DNA of 64,000 nt from Labia minor (taxonomy: Eukaryota > Arthropoda > Insecta > Dermaptera > Spongiphoridae). A model generated the notes under the pieces. It saw only the letters and a program-made list of their open reading frames with translations. It did not search any database and was not told where the DNA came from. Each line of letters opens with the position of its first letter. The stretch's first letter is position 1. Positions 47,718 through 59,349 of this stretch are shown here, piece after piece. The DNA lies in NCBI GenBank assembly GCA_963082975.1, contig OY720348.1, positions 68,907,719 to 68,971,718 on the forward strand, in the 5' to 3' direction. The position numbers were made by a program, and so were the translations under genes.

Positions 47718-48561
47718 AAATTATGTTTGTTTTAATATGATAATAAATTTTGATTAAGAGCTTTTAGTGAAAAAAAAAAAATAAATATGAAAAATGTAAA
47801 TTAAATCAAATCAATAAAATTGCAAGATTAATATGAAGAAATTGAAATGTCTTATTTTCTTTCCATTCAATTAAAATGTAATCTTTTATTCAGGTAGAAA
47901 AATGCTAATAAAATTGTATTATTGAAAAGGGAGAATGTTTTTGGTGTAACAATAAACGTCAAGTGACCTACTAGGCTGTGTTTAGGCGGGTTGACAGACA
48001 ATTGAAATGAGGTTTAAAGGGGCTTCGATATGTTTTCAGGTAAACTGACGAACAATACCGAATTTATAGAAATATTTTCGCTCGCTTGCTCATTTTTGCA
48101 ATGAGGTGAGATGTTGAAAGGCCTTTTGTATAGAAAGTGAACGTGTTTATTTGACCCTATGGTCACAACACTTAGTAATCATCTAAACGACATTTTTTTT
48201 TATCTCACTCGGTTCATTATTTCTTAACGATTTAATAATTAACTTGAAAATAAACCAACCTGCTATTGGAAACCAAACAAAGAAAAATGGTTATTTTTAT
48301 TATTTTCTAAATTATAGTTATTAAAAATGTCGATCACTTTTAATGCAATAAATATAGAGGAGAATGGAAGGTTTTCTGTCATTTATGATTTCATTAACTA
48401 AAAATGTTTTAGAGAAATGATTTCAAAATTGATCAACTTTCAATAACAATTTCATATTTTAATGGTACTTCAATAATTAAACCATTAAATATTAAATAAT
48501 TTGATAATATTTATTCCTGTGATTCGTGGTTTTAATAATAAATAAATGAAAATATAATTAT

Positions 48562-48583
<22 letters not shown>
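47718..48583. other. Intergenic DNA, AT-rich except 47940-48175
   Basis: Apart from the island below, no feature recognised. Confidence 0.6.
47940..48175. promoter_or_regulatory. Non-repetitive island 7, candidate regulatory DNA
   Basis: Balanced composition; contains AACAATAAACGTCAAG and TCAGGTAAACTGACG, both forkhead-like (TAAAC cores), and GGGTTGACAGACAATTG. Autoregulation by Slp is conceivable but only inference. Confidence 0.3.
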
Positions 48584-48594
<11 letters not shown>

Positions 48595-49075
48595 TACTAT
48601 CAGATTTATCAGAGATATAATCATGTATTTTTGTGAGATCGTTTTCTCGACGTTTCGGTACCCATTTTGGCGCCATTTTCAAGAGATTAGGTGGGACGAG
48701 TCAACCTCGGGCTGTTGTCCAGTGCGGACGTGTGCCAGTCTCAGGATTGCCAAGGATTCTTCGGAGCTCCACAGGAACGTAGTGAGTACAAAACCACCGA
48801 ACCTATCAACCCAAAATCCCGAAATTAACCCTCGGTCACACAGACTAAGACCCAGAATCCCCAAAATATTCCCACCTAAATAATCTCTGGAATAACGGAA
48901 ATCTAAACCAACATATATATATATTATTTTGAAATTTATTATTATTAGTTTTAGTCCCTCTTTGGGGTTAATAACTTGGTCACAGTATTAATGAAGAGTA
49001 TACTGTCCGTATTATGAGCCACCTCCATCCAATTTTAATCTTCTCCTAATTTTCTTTTATATATATGATTTATAT
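48584..49075 (-). mobile_element. Family F foldback element, copy 2, with shared flank
   Basis: Left arm 48590-48700 (CTATCAGATTTATCAGAGAT ... TTTTCTCGACGTTTCGGTAC CC) is cut short, the centre is in the opposite orientation to 16497-17030, and only the innermost part of the right arm remains (~48860-48890). The following 48893-49075 is the inverted equivalent of 25322-25490, so this flank belongs to a larger F-type unit. Confidence 0.8.
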
Positions 49076-49164
49076 TATCAGAACTACATTGAGTACCTAC
49101 CTTGTAAGTAGAAAACAGCCTAAATTATAATATAAACAAAATTTGTCTTTCAATTATAATTATA

Positions 49165-49225
49165 AATAACAGAGGGCCCATTTCAATTTTACCGCCCGGG
49201 GCTCCCAATCAACTTAATCCGTCAC
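49165..49225. repeat. Short repeat related to 58190-58335
   Basis: GGGCCCATTTCAATTTTACC GCCCGGGGC resembles the CCGCCC-rich blocks at 58190-58335. Possibly fragments of one DNA transposon family. Confidence 0.4.
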
Positions 49226-50057
49226 TGATATTCATGTTTATAAATCATTATTTTATATAATAGGAATATTATAATTTATTTTTAAAGCTGTGTAATTTAA
49301 TAAGAGTTTATTGATTTTTTTTTTCTTTTGTAAGAATTGAAGAGCATATACGTTTAGTATATTAATCTCTCCACTTTTTCTTTTTGTTAGGTTAATTAAA
49401 ATTCGTCGGATCGCTCAGAAGAACGAAGTGACAGCTACGTCATGTCAGCGATTTTGCCCTTAATTCCACTTGATAATTGGAAGAGAGACATCGAGCACCG
49501 TACTAACGACGTTGCATGTCAAGCTAACGTCATGAATGACACCTGAGGATGTCCAAGAGAGGCTGCGTCATACACTGCTCAAAAAAAAAAAAAAAAGATC
49601 ACGTTGTTTATTCTATTCACAAAAAAAAAACGAAAAAAAAAATTGATAAAAAAGTTTCTTATCATAATATTTAGTTGAATACGGCTGGATTATGATATGA
49701 TCCACTTGAGGGCTACTCTTTATAAAAGATCCACAACGATTTGTGTATACATTAAGTTGATTGATTTAATCAATAGATTTTTTATTTACATTGAAGTGTA
49801 AATATTTTTTTTTTTTTTTTTTTTTTTTAATATAATTTAATTAGTTACTAGCAAATAGTCAGTCAAACTTGCAACTGCCAGACATCATAAGACTTCGGAT
49901 CAAATTAACACAGTGGTTAAAAAAAACCGATGAGAATATATATATATATATGTATATATCAATGTGCTACAATCAATTTTTTTTTATAAACAATCTATTA
50001 TTAGGGGGAGAGTGGCTCACCTTGGGACAGAGTATACCTCGCGACAGCATTATTTAT
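49226..50057. other. AT-rich intergenic DNA around island 8
   Basis: Poly(A)/(T) tracts at 49583-49600 and 49806-49828. Island 8 is listed separately. Confidence 0.6.
49395..49580. promoter_or_regulatory. Non-repetitive island 8, candidate regulatory DNA
   Basis: Balanced ~185 bp with several ACGTCA/TGTCA cores (TACGTCATGTCAGCG, TAACGTCATGAATGACACCT) and TTAATTCCACTTGATAATTG. Single copy here. Confidence 0.3.
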
Positions 50058-50678
50058 TACTATCTCGCCAGAGATAGTATTGCGATCACGAAAATTTTCG
50101 ATGTTGAGATTTTGATGTTTTTATACGTTTTGAAGGTTCCTGAATCATTTTCACTAAGGTTGAGAAAAATGTCTGTGTGTGTGTGTGTATGTGTGTATGT
50201 GTGTGTGTGTGTGTGTATGTATGTAGGCAAGATTACGCAAAAACGGTTTGAGCTAGAATGATGAAATTTGGTACATGAGCATTATTCAAAATTCATAGTT
50301 TTCTATCAACTTCTGAGAAATGTAGCTCAACCGGAAGAGGGTCCTTACCTACAACGTTTTGATTTTTTTTCCTCTAAAGTGACCGTAAAAATAAAGATAT
50401 ATGTTTGATAATTTTTCACATGATTAATAATTGTATAAAACTGCTATATATAGAATTTCAGCTTGATTGATTCCCTGAAATTACCAGAAATAATTTTTTA
50501 ACACTGCAAATCTCACGCGCCAACACGTGACGTGGTGCCATCAACAAAAAGCCAAACATGCGCTGGTTTAATATTTATTATTTATAATTTATAATTAATT
50601 AAATTTAATTTAAATATAATATATTATGTTATTTAATCCAATTCAAATTGCGAGATAGTCGAGTGGAGACACTCCAGC
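50058..50678 (+). mobile_element. Family A element, full length
   Basis: TACTATCTCGCCAGAGATAG at the 5' end, (TG)n at 50174-50221, subterminal GCGAGATAGTCGAGTGGAGA and terminal CACTCCAG. Confidence 0.9.
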
Positions 50679-50686
50679 TAATTTTT

Positions 50687-50915
50687 ACTATCTCGTCAGA
50701 GATAGTATTGCGATCACGAAAATTTTCGATGTCGAGATTTTGATGGTTCTATACGTTTTGAAGATCCCAGAGTCATTTTCACTTAGGTTGAGAAAAATGT
50801 CTGTCTGTGTGTATGTGTGCATGTATGTATGTGTGTATGTGTAGATAAGATTACGCAAAAACGGTTTGAGCTAGAATCATGAAATTTGGTATAAGGGCAT
50901 TATTCAAAATTCGTA
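50687..50915 (+). mobile_element. Family A element, 5' fragment
   Basis: TTACTATCTCGTCAGAGATA to GCATTATTCAAAATTCGTA, only 9 bp after the preceding A copy, in the same orientation (tandem insertion). Broken by unrelated sequence at ~50916. Confidence 0.85.
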
Positions 50916-51325
50916 TTTAATGTTTTTTATAATATATTTTTTTTATAATATATTAAAATTATTTCTAAACTCATTATATAAACAAATTAAAATTAAATAT
51001 ATTAAACTATATATAATTCTTAATGAAACCCTCGATGTTATATCATTTTCGTTATGGTTAAATTTGTTTTATGCGCATTTCGGTTGTTTAATTTTAAGTA
51101 AATTGTTTGTTCTTTAGAGCCACAGAGATAGATAAAGTACGGAGGGGTTACCCTGTCAACCAGGTACTTTATATAATATATATATATATTTATTTATTTG
51201 TTTATTTTTCAAATACTTAGGTAAGTTCTCTTGATTGTGTTTAATTCTCTTGTGTATCTATCAACTTGACATCCCTGAAATAGTAAGAGTAAAGAAGCAT
51301 GATGTAAAACGTGACAATATATTTT
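50916..51325. other. AT-rich DNA, D-like end, and repeat shared with 35843-35935
   Basis: 51135-51176 contains AAAGTACGGAGGGG and AACCAGGTACTTTATATAA, a D-family-like hairpin end. 51228-51325 is the inverted partner of 35843-35935. A 65-codon frame at 50920-51117 is AT-derived. Confidence 0.6.
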
Positions 51326-51764
51326 TACTATCTCGCCAGTGTGTGTGTGTAAGTAGACAAGATTACGCAAAAACGGTTTGAGCTAGAATAATGAAATTTG
51401 GTATACGGGCATTATTCATTATTCATGTACCTCAACCGGAAGAGGGTCATTACTTACCACGTTTTAATTTTTTTCCTCTAAACTGACCATAAAAATAAAG
51501 ATAGATGTTTGATAATTTTTCACATGATTAAAAATTGTATAAAACTGCTATATATAGCATTTTAGCTTGATTGAATCGCTGAAAGTACCGGAAGTAATTT
51601 TTTAACACTGCAAATCACGCCCCAGCACGTGTCGTCATGCCATCATCAAAGAGCCTAACCCGCGCTGGTTTAATAAATATTATTTATTAATTTTAATTTA
51701 AATATAATATATATGTTATTTAATCCAATTCAAATTTGCGAGATAGGCGAGTGGAGACACTCCA
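51326..51764 (+). mobile_element. Family A element, internal deletion
   Basis: TTACTATCTCGCCAG joins directly to (TG)n and GTAGACAAGATTACGC, skipping ~100 bp of the 5' region, and a second small deletion follows ATTATTCATTATTCATG. The 3' end GTGGAGACACTCCAG is intact. Confidence 0.85.
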
Positions 51765-51875
51765 GCTTATTTAAATTATTACTATCGAAACTTTCTTTCA
51801 TTCTTCTATCCATTATAGAAAAATTTGAAAAAATATTTAATAGACCTGTATCTAGTCCCATTGTACCAAATTTAA

Positions 51876-52039
51876 TTCTTCTATCACAAACCGTTTTTGT
51901 GTAATCTTGTCTACATATACACACACACACACACACATACAGACATTTTTCTCAACCTTAGTGAAAATGACTCAGGGTCCTTCAAAACGTATAAAAACAT
52001 CAAAATCTCGACATCGAAAATTTTTGAGCGAGATAGTAA
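51876..52039 (-). mobile_element. Family A element, 5' fragment
   Basis: From TCACAAACCGTTTTTGTG through (AC)n to AAAATTTTTGAGCGAGATAG, lacking the 3' two thirds. Confidence 0.8.
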
Positions 52040-52108
52040 AAATTGTAGAAATTGAAAAAAAAAGTGTCCCCAAAAGTGAGCCTATACTTAAAAACAAAAA
52101 AAAATTAG

Positions 52109-52569
52109 CTGGAGTGTCTCCACTCGACTATCTCGCAATTTGAATTGGATTAAATAACATAATATATTATATTTAAATTAAATTTAATTAATTATAGATT
52201 ATAAATAATAAATATTAAACCAGCGCATGTTTGGCTTTTTATTGATGGCACCATGGCACGTGTTGGCGCGTGAGATTTGCAGTGTTAAAAAATTAATTCT
52301 GGTACTTTCAGCAATTCAATCAAGCTGAAATTCTATATATAGCAGTTTTATACAATTATTAATCATGTGAAAAATTATCAAACATATATTTTTATTTTTA
52401 CGGTCACTTTAGAGGAAAAAAAATCAAAACGTTGTAGGTAATGACCCTCTTCCGGTTGACCTACATTTCTCAAAAGTTGATAGAAAACTATGAATTTTGA
52501 ATAATGTCCATGTACCAAATTTCATCATTCTAGCTCAAACCGTTTTTGCGTAATCTTGCCTACATACAT

Positions 52570-52600
<31 letters not shown>

Positions 52601-52720
52601 CACAGACATTTTTCTCAACCTTAGTGAAAATGATTCAGGAACCTTCAAAACGTATAAAAACATAAAAATCTCAACATCGAAAATTTTCATGATCGCAATA
52701 CTATCTCTGGCGAGATAGTA
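52109..52720 (-). mobile_element. Family A element, full length
   Basis: CTGGAGTGTCTCCACTCGAC at the left to CTATCTCTGGCGAGATAGTA at the right. Fourth A piece in 2.7 kb, making 50058-52720 an A-element cluster. Confidence 0.9.
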
Positions 52721-53039
52721 ATTAAAAATTTTAGAAAATTTTTCTCATATAAATTGAAGAATTTTTTTTTTCAAATTTTTCTATTGAAAAGTTTATCTGT
52801 GGTTTCCCTTATGTTCTTTATAGAATTGTCTATTTCTAATAGAAATGTTTTTTTTTTATTGTTGTTATTTTTCAGTCAACAATAGAATCTTTTTTGAGTA
52901 TTACTTACGCATTCGATTTTGAATAACAACTTTCTTTACCTTGATTCCAGGTTCATTGAAGTTAAATAGTTTTTTTTTTTCAAAATATTTACTCTTTTCG
53001 ATTATCTTCTTTTCAAAAAATATCATCTTGCTCTTTTAT
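52721..53039. other. AT-rich intergenic DNA
   Basis: T-rich; no feature recognised. Confidence 0.6.
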
Positions 53040-53620
53040 ATAATGATTGTGGCTTTGGCACCGAAATAGAAAGGATTTTAGCAGTTAAACAACATGGATC
53101 AGGACGAAAGTTGGTCGGGTGGCCAAATCTAGGAGAGTGAATAGAAATATAAAAGACAGATGTTAGTAAATTCTCTCTGGTGGGTGTGTGGAGGGGGGGG
53201 GAAGAGGGCTCCTGTTTTCATTCGGTTTTTTTTTCAGTTTTGGAATTATTTTGTTTAATTGTACAATTGAAATAGTAATAATAAATATTTTTTTTTTTTA
53301 TGAAGATTTTGGATGTTTTACTTACTTCACACCCTCCTACAAATCCACTAATCCTACTTAATGTGTGTTTATTGTATTGATTTTTAGTGATTTCGTTTGT
53401 TAAGATGAAAACGGTCGATTATTCGGATAAAGAATTGACCGAACTCATCTCCTATGCCAAAGGGCGTATTGTTCCCATAAGGGAGTTTAGGAAACCGAGT
53501 TTTTTATTTACCCCTAACGAGACCACTGGATTCGATCAAAGAGATAATTAGCACCCTCGCACTCCCCTTGTTGTCACTTCCACCCTCCAACTCTTTTCAC
53601 AAGTGCTCTATTTTTAAATG
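53040..53620. promoter_or_regulatory. Non-repetitive island 9, candidate Wnt-responsive enhancer
   Basis: Mixed-complexity stretch with a strong TCF/Pangolin-like GATCAAAGAG at 53534-53543 directly followed by the homeodomain core ATAATTAG (53544-53551). Also AAAGAATTGACCGAACTC and CAAAGGGCGTATTG near 53430-53470. slp acts with Wingless in insect segmentation, so such a site is of interest; function is unproven. Confidence 0.35.
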
Positions 53621-53891
53621 CGTGAGATTTATGTTTACTCCAAAATTAACGAGGTTTTATTGAAACCATCAAAAGGATTAATAAATAACAATTTGTAGTT
53701 GGTTCATTGTTTTGGTTTACTTATAAACAAACAAAACAAAAAAAAAAAAAAAAGAAACTAAAAATAATTTTGTATTTATTCAACTTTAAATAGAATTATA
53801 TATTCGACAATTTCAATTTAAGTTGGTTGAAAATTATTTCCTAAATATCACCAGATGGAGTCTCTAATAAAAACTACCACAGAAATATAAG
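53621..53891. other. AT-rich intergenic DNA
   Basis: Poly(A) tract at 53737-53755. Nothing recognised. Confidence 0.6.
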
Positions 53892-56093
53892 TAGAGGGTT
53901 ATTCCCGGGAATTCCCGGGAAAATCGTTCAATTTTTAAAAACAAAACATTTCCCAGAAAAAAAAAAATTATTTTTCATGTTGATTATGATGCCGATACCG
54001 AAATCTTTATTTATTAACTGAAATAATCGTAATAGATATAAAATAGAAGTGCAGAGATAAAGGGTGTTTCTTTTCGAGGTATAGAACTTAAAATTGCAAT
54101 AAAACAACGATGGATTATTCGATTGACATGAATTTTATTTATACGAAAGATAATCTTGTGGCATTACATTTTATATATGATTTCTGGCATAGAACCGCCA
54201 CGGCTGCCTCGGATGTAGTCCAATCTGATAACTTTTTCCAACATTTGTGGCCGTATATCGGCAATAACACGACGAATGTTGTCTTCCAAATGGCCAAGCG
54301 TTTGTGGCTTATCCGCATAGACCAATGACTTTACATAGCCCCACAAAAAGTAGTCTAGCGGTGTTAAATCACAAGATCTTGGAGGCCATTTCACATGTCC
54401 AAAACGTGAACGTGTCTTTCAATAAATCGATTGTGGCACGAGCTGTGTAATATGTTGCGCCGTCTTGTTGGAATCACAGCTCCTGGACATCATGGTTGTT
54501 CAATTCAGGAATGAGAAAGTTAGTAATCATGGCTCTATACCGATCACCATTGACTATTCGGGTCTTCCTCAATGCTACGCTCTACAGTAGCAATAGCTTC
54601 TTCTGTACGCACCGTACGGCGTCTCTGGGGATGCGAGTTATCAATAAGAGTAAACGTGGTGCAAAAACGTAATCGAATTAACTGCTCTGATGGACGATTT
54701 TGTCGACGATAAAATGGACGTAGTGTACGATACGTATTCCGCACAGAACCATTATTTTCGAAATAAAATTGTACTATTTGCAAGCGTTGTTCAGGCGTAA
54801 GTCTATTCATGATGAATTACCAAACCAAACTAAGAATAAATCACTTGACAGCTGTTAAATCGGTCGTCAACTTGAACAGTAATGCCAACTTAAAGTTCTA
54901 TACCTCGAAAAAAAACAGCCTTTACATACATTTGTCTTTTGTTATAATTTTTTTCCTTTTCTTTCTTTCTCTTTTTTCTAGTTTTTGAGTTATTTTACAG
55001 TGAACTCTGGCAGAAGGCAGTTGCCATTGCCTAATTATTTTGTATTTAACTTCTTTTTTGTATATATATATATAGTTATATATCTGCACGTGTAATAGAA
55101 ATTGGCATAAGTTATAACTGTCAATCAACTTTTAGACTTCGATTTCACAAGCTTGGGTCTGTTTTAATTGCCATACTTGACACCTTGGTAAGAGTTCTAT
55201 ATAAAATGGTTCTTGAACAGGTAACAATAATAAAATACACTATTGCAATTGACCATTAGGAAAGAGAGTAATTTTCATTACACCCTCCAAATTAACCCCT
55301 CTCCATCACCTGCCCCTTAAATTAATATAAATAAGCTGTCGTTGAGAGCGAGTAAGGTAAAGACATAATTATACTTTTTGATAAATAAATAAATAGTATT
55401 ATTTATTTATTCAAGAAATATATATACAATTAATATGTATGTTATTTCAGTAAACCATTTTGGGTGGTGACAAGAAAAATAGCAAAAACATCCAAAAAGC
55501 AAACAAAAACAAAAAAAAAGCAAAACATATTTACACATATTTACATAATAACTAACACACTGTAATCAACGATCATAAATGTCTTTAATTTAGGGCACAC
55601 ATAATCACAGACTCAGAGTTTCAGTTTTCCATCTTTTTAGATATATACAGTAAAGAAAAACCAAAATAAGAAAAACAAAATACAAAAAAAAATGCCAAAA
55701 AAATAAATAAATAAATCGAAAATAATGCAAAAAAAAAACACAAAGAAAGAAAATAAAAAGGACTAACTAATCGTTACTCCTCTAATATGAAGGATTCCCT
55801 TGATTGCATCTCGTTTTTAAAATGTTATTTTCTAATCAAGTAAAAGAAAATAATTATGTTTATGTTATATTTTGATGATTATATATTATATCTTCTGGAT
55901 TTTTGAATTAAATTTATTTTATATTTTGACAAAAACAACATTTATTTAACTTTTTCGTAAAACTTTTACTATTTCCACCTCAAATTTAGTATTTTTTATA
56001 ATTTCCCGGGATTCCCGGGAGTCCAAGGAGAAATGCATTTTTAAATTTCCCGATTCCCGGGAACGAAAATATTCCGGGAAAAATAACGCTCAT
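53892..56093. mobile_element. hAT-type element, 2.2 kb, with perfect 8-bp TSD
   Basis: AATATAAG lies at 53884-53891 and again at 56094-56101, a perfect 8-bp target duplication. Inside, ends TAGAGGGTTATTCCCGGGAA and (inverted right) ATGAGCGTTATTTTTCCCGG match, followed by further CCCGGGAATTCCCGGGAAA blocks on both sides. No hAT transposase frame remains; the inside is AT-rich plus a nested mariner at 54060-54922. Confidence 0.85.
54060..54922 (-). mobile_element. Mariner-type element, internally deleted, nested in hAT
   Basis: TIRs of ~30 bp (AAGGGTGTTTCTTTTCGAGG versus AAGGCTGTTTTTTTTCGAGG) flanked by TA at 54058-54059 and 54923-54924. The minus-strand transposase starts at 54810 with MNRLTPEQRLQIVQFYFENN, a helix-turn-helix DNA-binding region (~86 residues to EEDPNS). 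The frame then jumps, by deletion of ~160 codons including the first catalytic Asp, to VNGDRYRAMITNFLIPELNN, a TGA in place of the Trp before FQQDGATYYTARATIDLL (second Asp), a frameshift, and PPRSCDLTPLDYFLWGYVKS (third Asp), ending near 54164. Non-autonomous and dead. Confidence 0.92.
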
Positions 56094-56101
56094 AATATAA
56101 G

Positions 56102-56639
56102 TGTATTGTTGTAATATTTGAATGTTACATTAGAGTGTCTAAGGATGCAAAGCTTGTCTGTGTAACCAGTGCTAATTGAGTTTAATTTTATTTTCATTTA
56201 TTAAGTTATTTGATTTATTAAAACATTTTTTTTCCCTTATTTAATAATGTCAGATTAAGAGGAACTCGGTTGAGGTCCAAAAACCCCTGGTATTTGATCC
56301 TATTAAAATTAAGTTCAATAAATATTCATATTAAGATCCAAGAACACATAATGTTTACATTCAACCAACGAATTCAACTATTAATAGATCTAGTCCAATG
56401 TCCGTTAGAATTAATCTCTTCTAAGGCCTTGCTTATTACCGACCTCTTATTAAAAAAATACTTGTGTTCAGAAGATAAGACGAGAGAATTCAATTTACAA
56501 CAAATTCCCTTATTGAGGAAAAAAATTATAATGTTTAATCAAAATTGATGTGGGCTTACTATGGGCTTCTTATGAAACAAATTTAAGTTTATGTCTTTCT
56601 AAAAGAACTCTATTGCAAATGAATTCAATATAGATATCT
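56102..56639. other. Intergenic DNA with a 92-codon unassigned frame
   Basis: The plus-strand frame 56270-56548 (KIQEHIMFTFNQRIQLLIDL then VQCPLELISSKALLITDLLL) is not extremely AT-biased but matches no family known to me. It could be chance. Confidence 0.4.
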
Positions 56640-56735
56640 GATCAAGAAAATCGAGAAAAGGTTGCGAGAATCCGTTGTGCTGATCACATAACACCTCTAC
56701 CATAGGCGACAATGGACTGAGGTAGGATATCAAAA
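56640..56735 (+). mobile_element. SINE family 1, 3' fragment
   Basis: CTGATCAAGAAAATCGAGAA AAGGTTG, GAGAATCCGTTGTGCTGATC AC and AACACCTCTACC match the 3' half of the 9437 and 8505 copies. Confidence 0.75.
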
Positions 56736-56887
56736 AGCGAGAAATATATATTGAAAATCGACCCCTTCCCAAAGTATCTTCAATAATAGATCAATTTAAA
56801 GAGTTAAATAAAATGTTGAGTTTGAAAGATCAATAAATTTTTTGCTATTTTTTATATAAATGAGGAATCATAGTGTTCCACGATTTT

Positions 56888-57449
56888 TACTAACTCACCA
56901 GAGATAGTATTGCGATCACGAAAATTTTCAATGTCGAGATTTTGATGTTTATATACGTCTTGAAGGCCCCTGAATCATTATCACTAAGGTTGAGAAAAGT
57001 GTCTGTCTGTCTGTGTGTGTATGTAGACAAGACGGGCATTATTCAAAATTCGTAGTTTTCTATCATCTTTTGAGAAATGTAGACCTTTCGAAAGAGGACC
57101 ATTACCTACCACGTTTCCATTTTTCTCTCTCTAAACTGACCGTAAAAATAAAGATATATGATTGATAGTTTTTCACATGATTAAAAATTGTATAAAACTG
57201 CTATATATAGAATTTAAGCTTGATTGAATCGCTGAAAGTACCGAATTAATTTTTTAACAAGTTCACTGCAAATCACACGCCAGCATGTGACGTGGTGTCA
57301 TTAACAAAGAGCCAAACACGCGCTTGTTTAATAAATATTATTTATTAATTTTAATTTATAATTTAATTAATTAAATTTAATTTAAATATATAATATATGT
57401 TAATTAATCCAATTCAAATTTGCGAGATAGTCGAGTGGAGACACTCCAG
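56888..57449 (+). mobile_element. Family A element, internal deletion
   Basis: CTAACTCACCAGAGATAGTA at the 5' end, shortened microsatellite with the GATTACGC...GGTAC core missing, and intact 3' end GCGAGATAGTCGAGTGGAGA CACTCCAG. Confidence 0.88.
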
Positions 57450-57589
57450 ATTTTTAAAATAACAAAAGAATCAATAACATCATCAATATGACAAACTATT
57501 TTTATTCGAGCAACATCTTTCTATTTGCATCACTAAGATGGACAAGAAACATTTCAATCTCCACTAATCTCGTATATATTCACTCATTA

Positions 57590-57885
57590 TTAAATGGTGG
57601 TATCTTCGAGCAAAAGGATCTCAAACACTTTTAACAAACTCTTCAAACAAACACTCTTTGCCGTTGATCAATCCACCAAATGAAAACGAAGGAGAAAGCA
57701 GCCTCAACGCCGCTCAGAAGGGGTAAAATGACTTGCTCAGGTCAAAGGCAGGTAAACAAGTGGCCAAAAATGGCCGGAACACAGCGGGACTCAGAAAAGG
57801 AGAGGTGGAAAGTCGAAGAAGAGGTAAAGAGATAAGGCATGTAGGTTGGGACAGAAGGACTGCCCTCTCGGAGTAGCACTTTTTA
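57590..57885. promoter_or_regulatory. GC-richer non-repetitive island 10, candidate enhancer
   Basis: Single-copy, balanced ~300 bp. AGGTCAAAGGCAGG at 57739-57752 is a DR1-type nuclear receptor site, abutting GTAAACA at 57752-57758, a core forkhead site. Also CAAACAAACACTC near 57645. The 60-codon minus frame at 57714 has no family resemblance. Confidence 0.4.
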
Positions 57886-59349
57886 TTTTTGTGCATATGG
57901 GATTCGAAATGGCTTGTTCACTATCTATCTAATTATATTCTACATTAAAATGGCGATCAGTTAAAATAATAATATATCATATCCAGAACAAAACAACAAA
58001 ATAAAAAAGAATTTATCTCCTTCCTATACTTTTGAAATAATATTTAAATTCAAATAATTTATTTTCTTACAAGATGATATTTACTCTATTTTTGTATCTA
58101 AAAAATTAAAATTGCTTTTTTTTTAATTTCTGAAATATAATTTTAAAAATATATTCACACACATTTAATATTTAAAAAATAAATTTGCCCGCTCTAACAT
58201 TTACGCCGCCCCGGGCAATATAATAAATTGCCGCTCTTATAATCGTAAAATGTATTACATTTATAACCAAAATACCGCCCTTCAGATTTACCGCCCTGGT
58301 CAAGTGCCCGGTTTGCCGCCCTCTAGAGTGAGCCCTCGGCCTTGGTATAAGCTTATACTTTATTGGAATGTCTATAAAAACGAAAATTTTATTTTCTTGC
58401 CAGGTAAAGCTATTTAATAATTGTAATCATCATAATAATACATTGTAATATAAAATAAATGTAATAATCACTGTCAATAATATAAATGTGTTTGCTTTGA
58501 AATACAACAAATGTAGAAATATACTTAAAGAAAAATATTTAAAAATTAAAAAAAAAAAAAATAGTTAATTATATTTAGTATTAAATTTTAATATAATAAA
58601 AATCACAATAAATCCTTTATGAAAGATCCCTAAACGAAAGCTTTGGGATGGTCTTTGTCTGAATAGAAAAGTTGGTGTTAAAAACTAAAATAAGAGAAAT
58701 CCCCTAGGGTCCTATTTCCTAATCATATTCTCTTTGATCTTTTATGTACACATGAACGTCTTTGTTATTATATATATATAACTGAATACCAGTATTGGTT
58801 GTTCTTCTCTTTCCTTCCCTCTTCAAGATTCTCACTCGTAGTTCATCTTTCAACTTAACTAACATCCTCTTGTACAATAAAATTAAATTTATAAGCAACC
58901 AACAAATTTAACTCCCTCTCACGCATCGTGAAACCATTGAGGAAAATTAAATAGGGTCAGCAATTAAATTAGTCCCTCTTTGCTCTATCATTTATAAAAT
59001 ATAATACAAAAACAGGTGTTTTATTGAGAATTTAATTTATATTTAAATAAATGCGTTTTTATTCATTTACAGATATATCAAGTAAAAATAATTTCACTTT
59101 TTTTTTTTTAATAGAAAAGAAATAAATAATGGTCAATCAAAAATATGGATTGACAAAATTGAGACAAAAAAAAAATAAGAAAATGAAATAGACTCATTAA
59201 TACTTTTAATTTTTAAATAAGTATCTATTCATTATTTATTAATGAATCTTGAAAAAACGACTACTAAGCAAGGGAACAAGTATTGATCATGGATATAATT
59301 TTTGTATAAAAAAGTTATAAAATATATGTGTGTGATTTATATTTATTTT
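57886..59349. other. AT-rich intergenic DNA
   Basis: Apart from the CCGCCC-rich repeat at 58190 and normal-complexity patches at 58640-58740 and 58790-58990, nothing recognised. Confidence 0.6.
58190..58335. repeat. CCGCCC-rich probable transposon fragment
   Basis: Contains TTTACGCCGCCCCGGGCAA, AAATACCGCCCTTCAGATTT ACCGCCCTGG and CCGGTTTGCCGCCCTCTAGA; resembles common insect DNA-transposon ends, and a short related piece lies at 49165. Family not identified. Confidence 0.45.

Noticed and set aside
49576-49625. ACACTGCTCAAAAAAA resembling a Tc1-like terminus
   Set aside because: No matching inverted end was found nearby.
54110-54328. Plus-strand frame of 72 codons
   Set aside because: Antisense to the mariner transposase C-terminus.
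56270-56548. 92-codon plus-strand frame
   Set aside because: No recognisable family, no splice or promoter context; kept only as a note.
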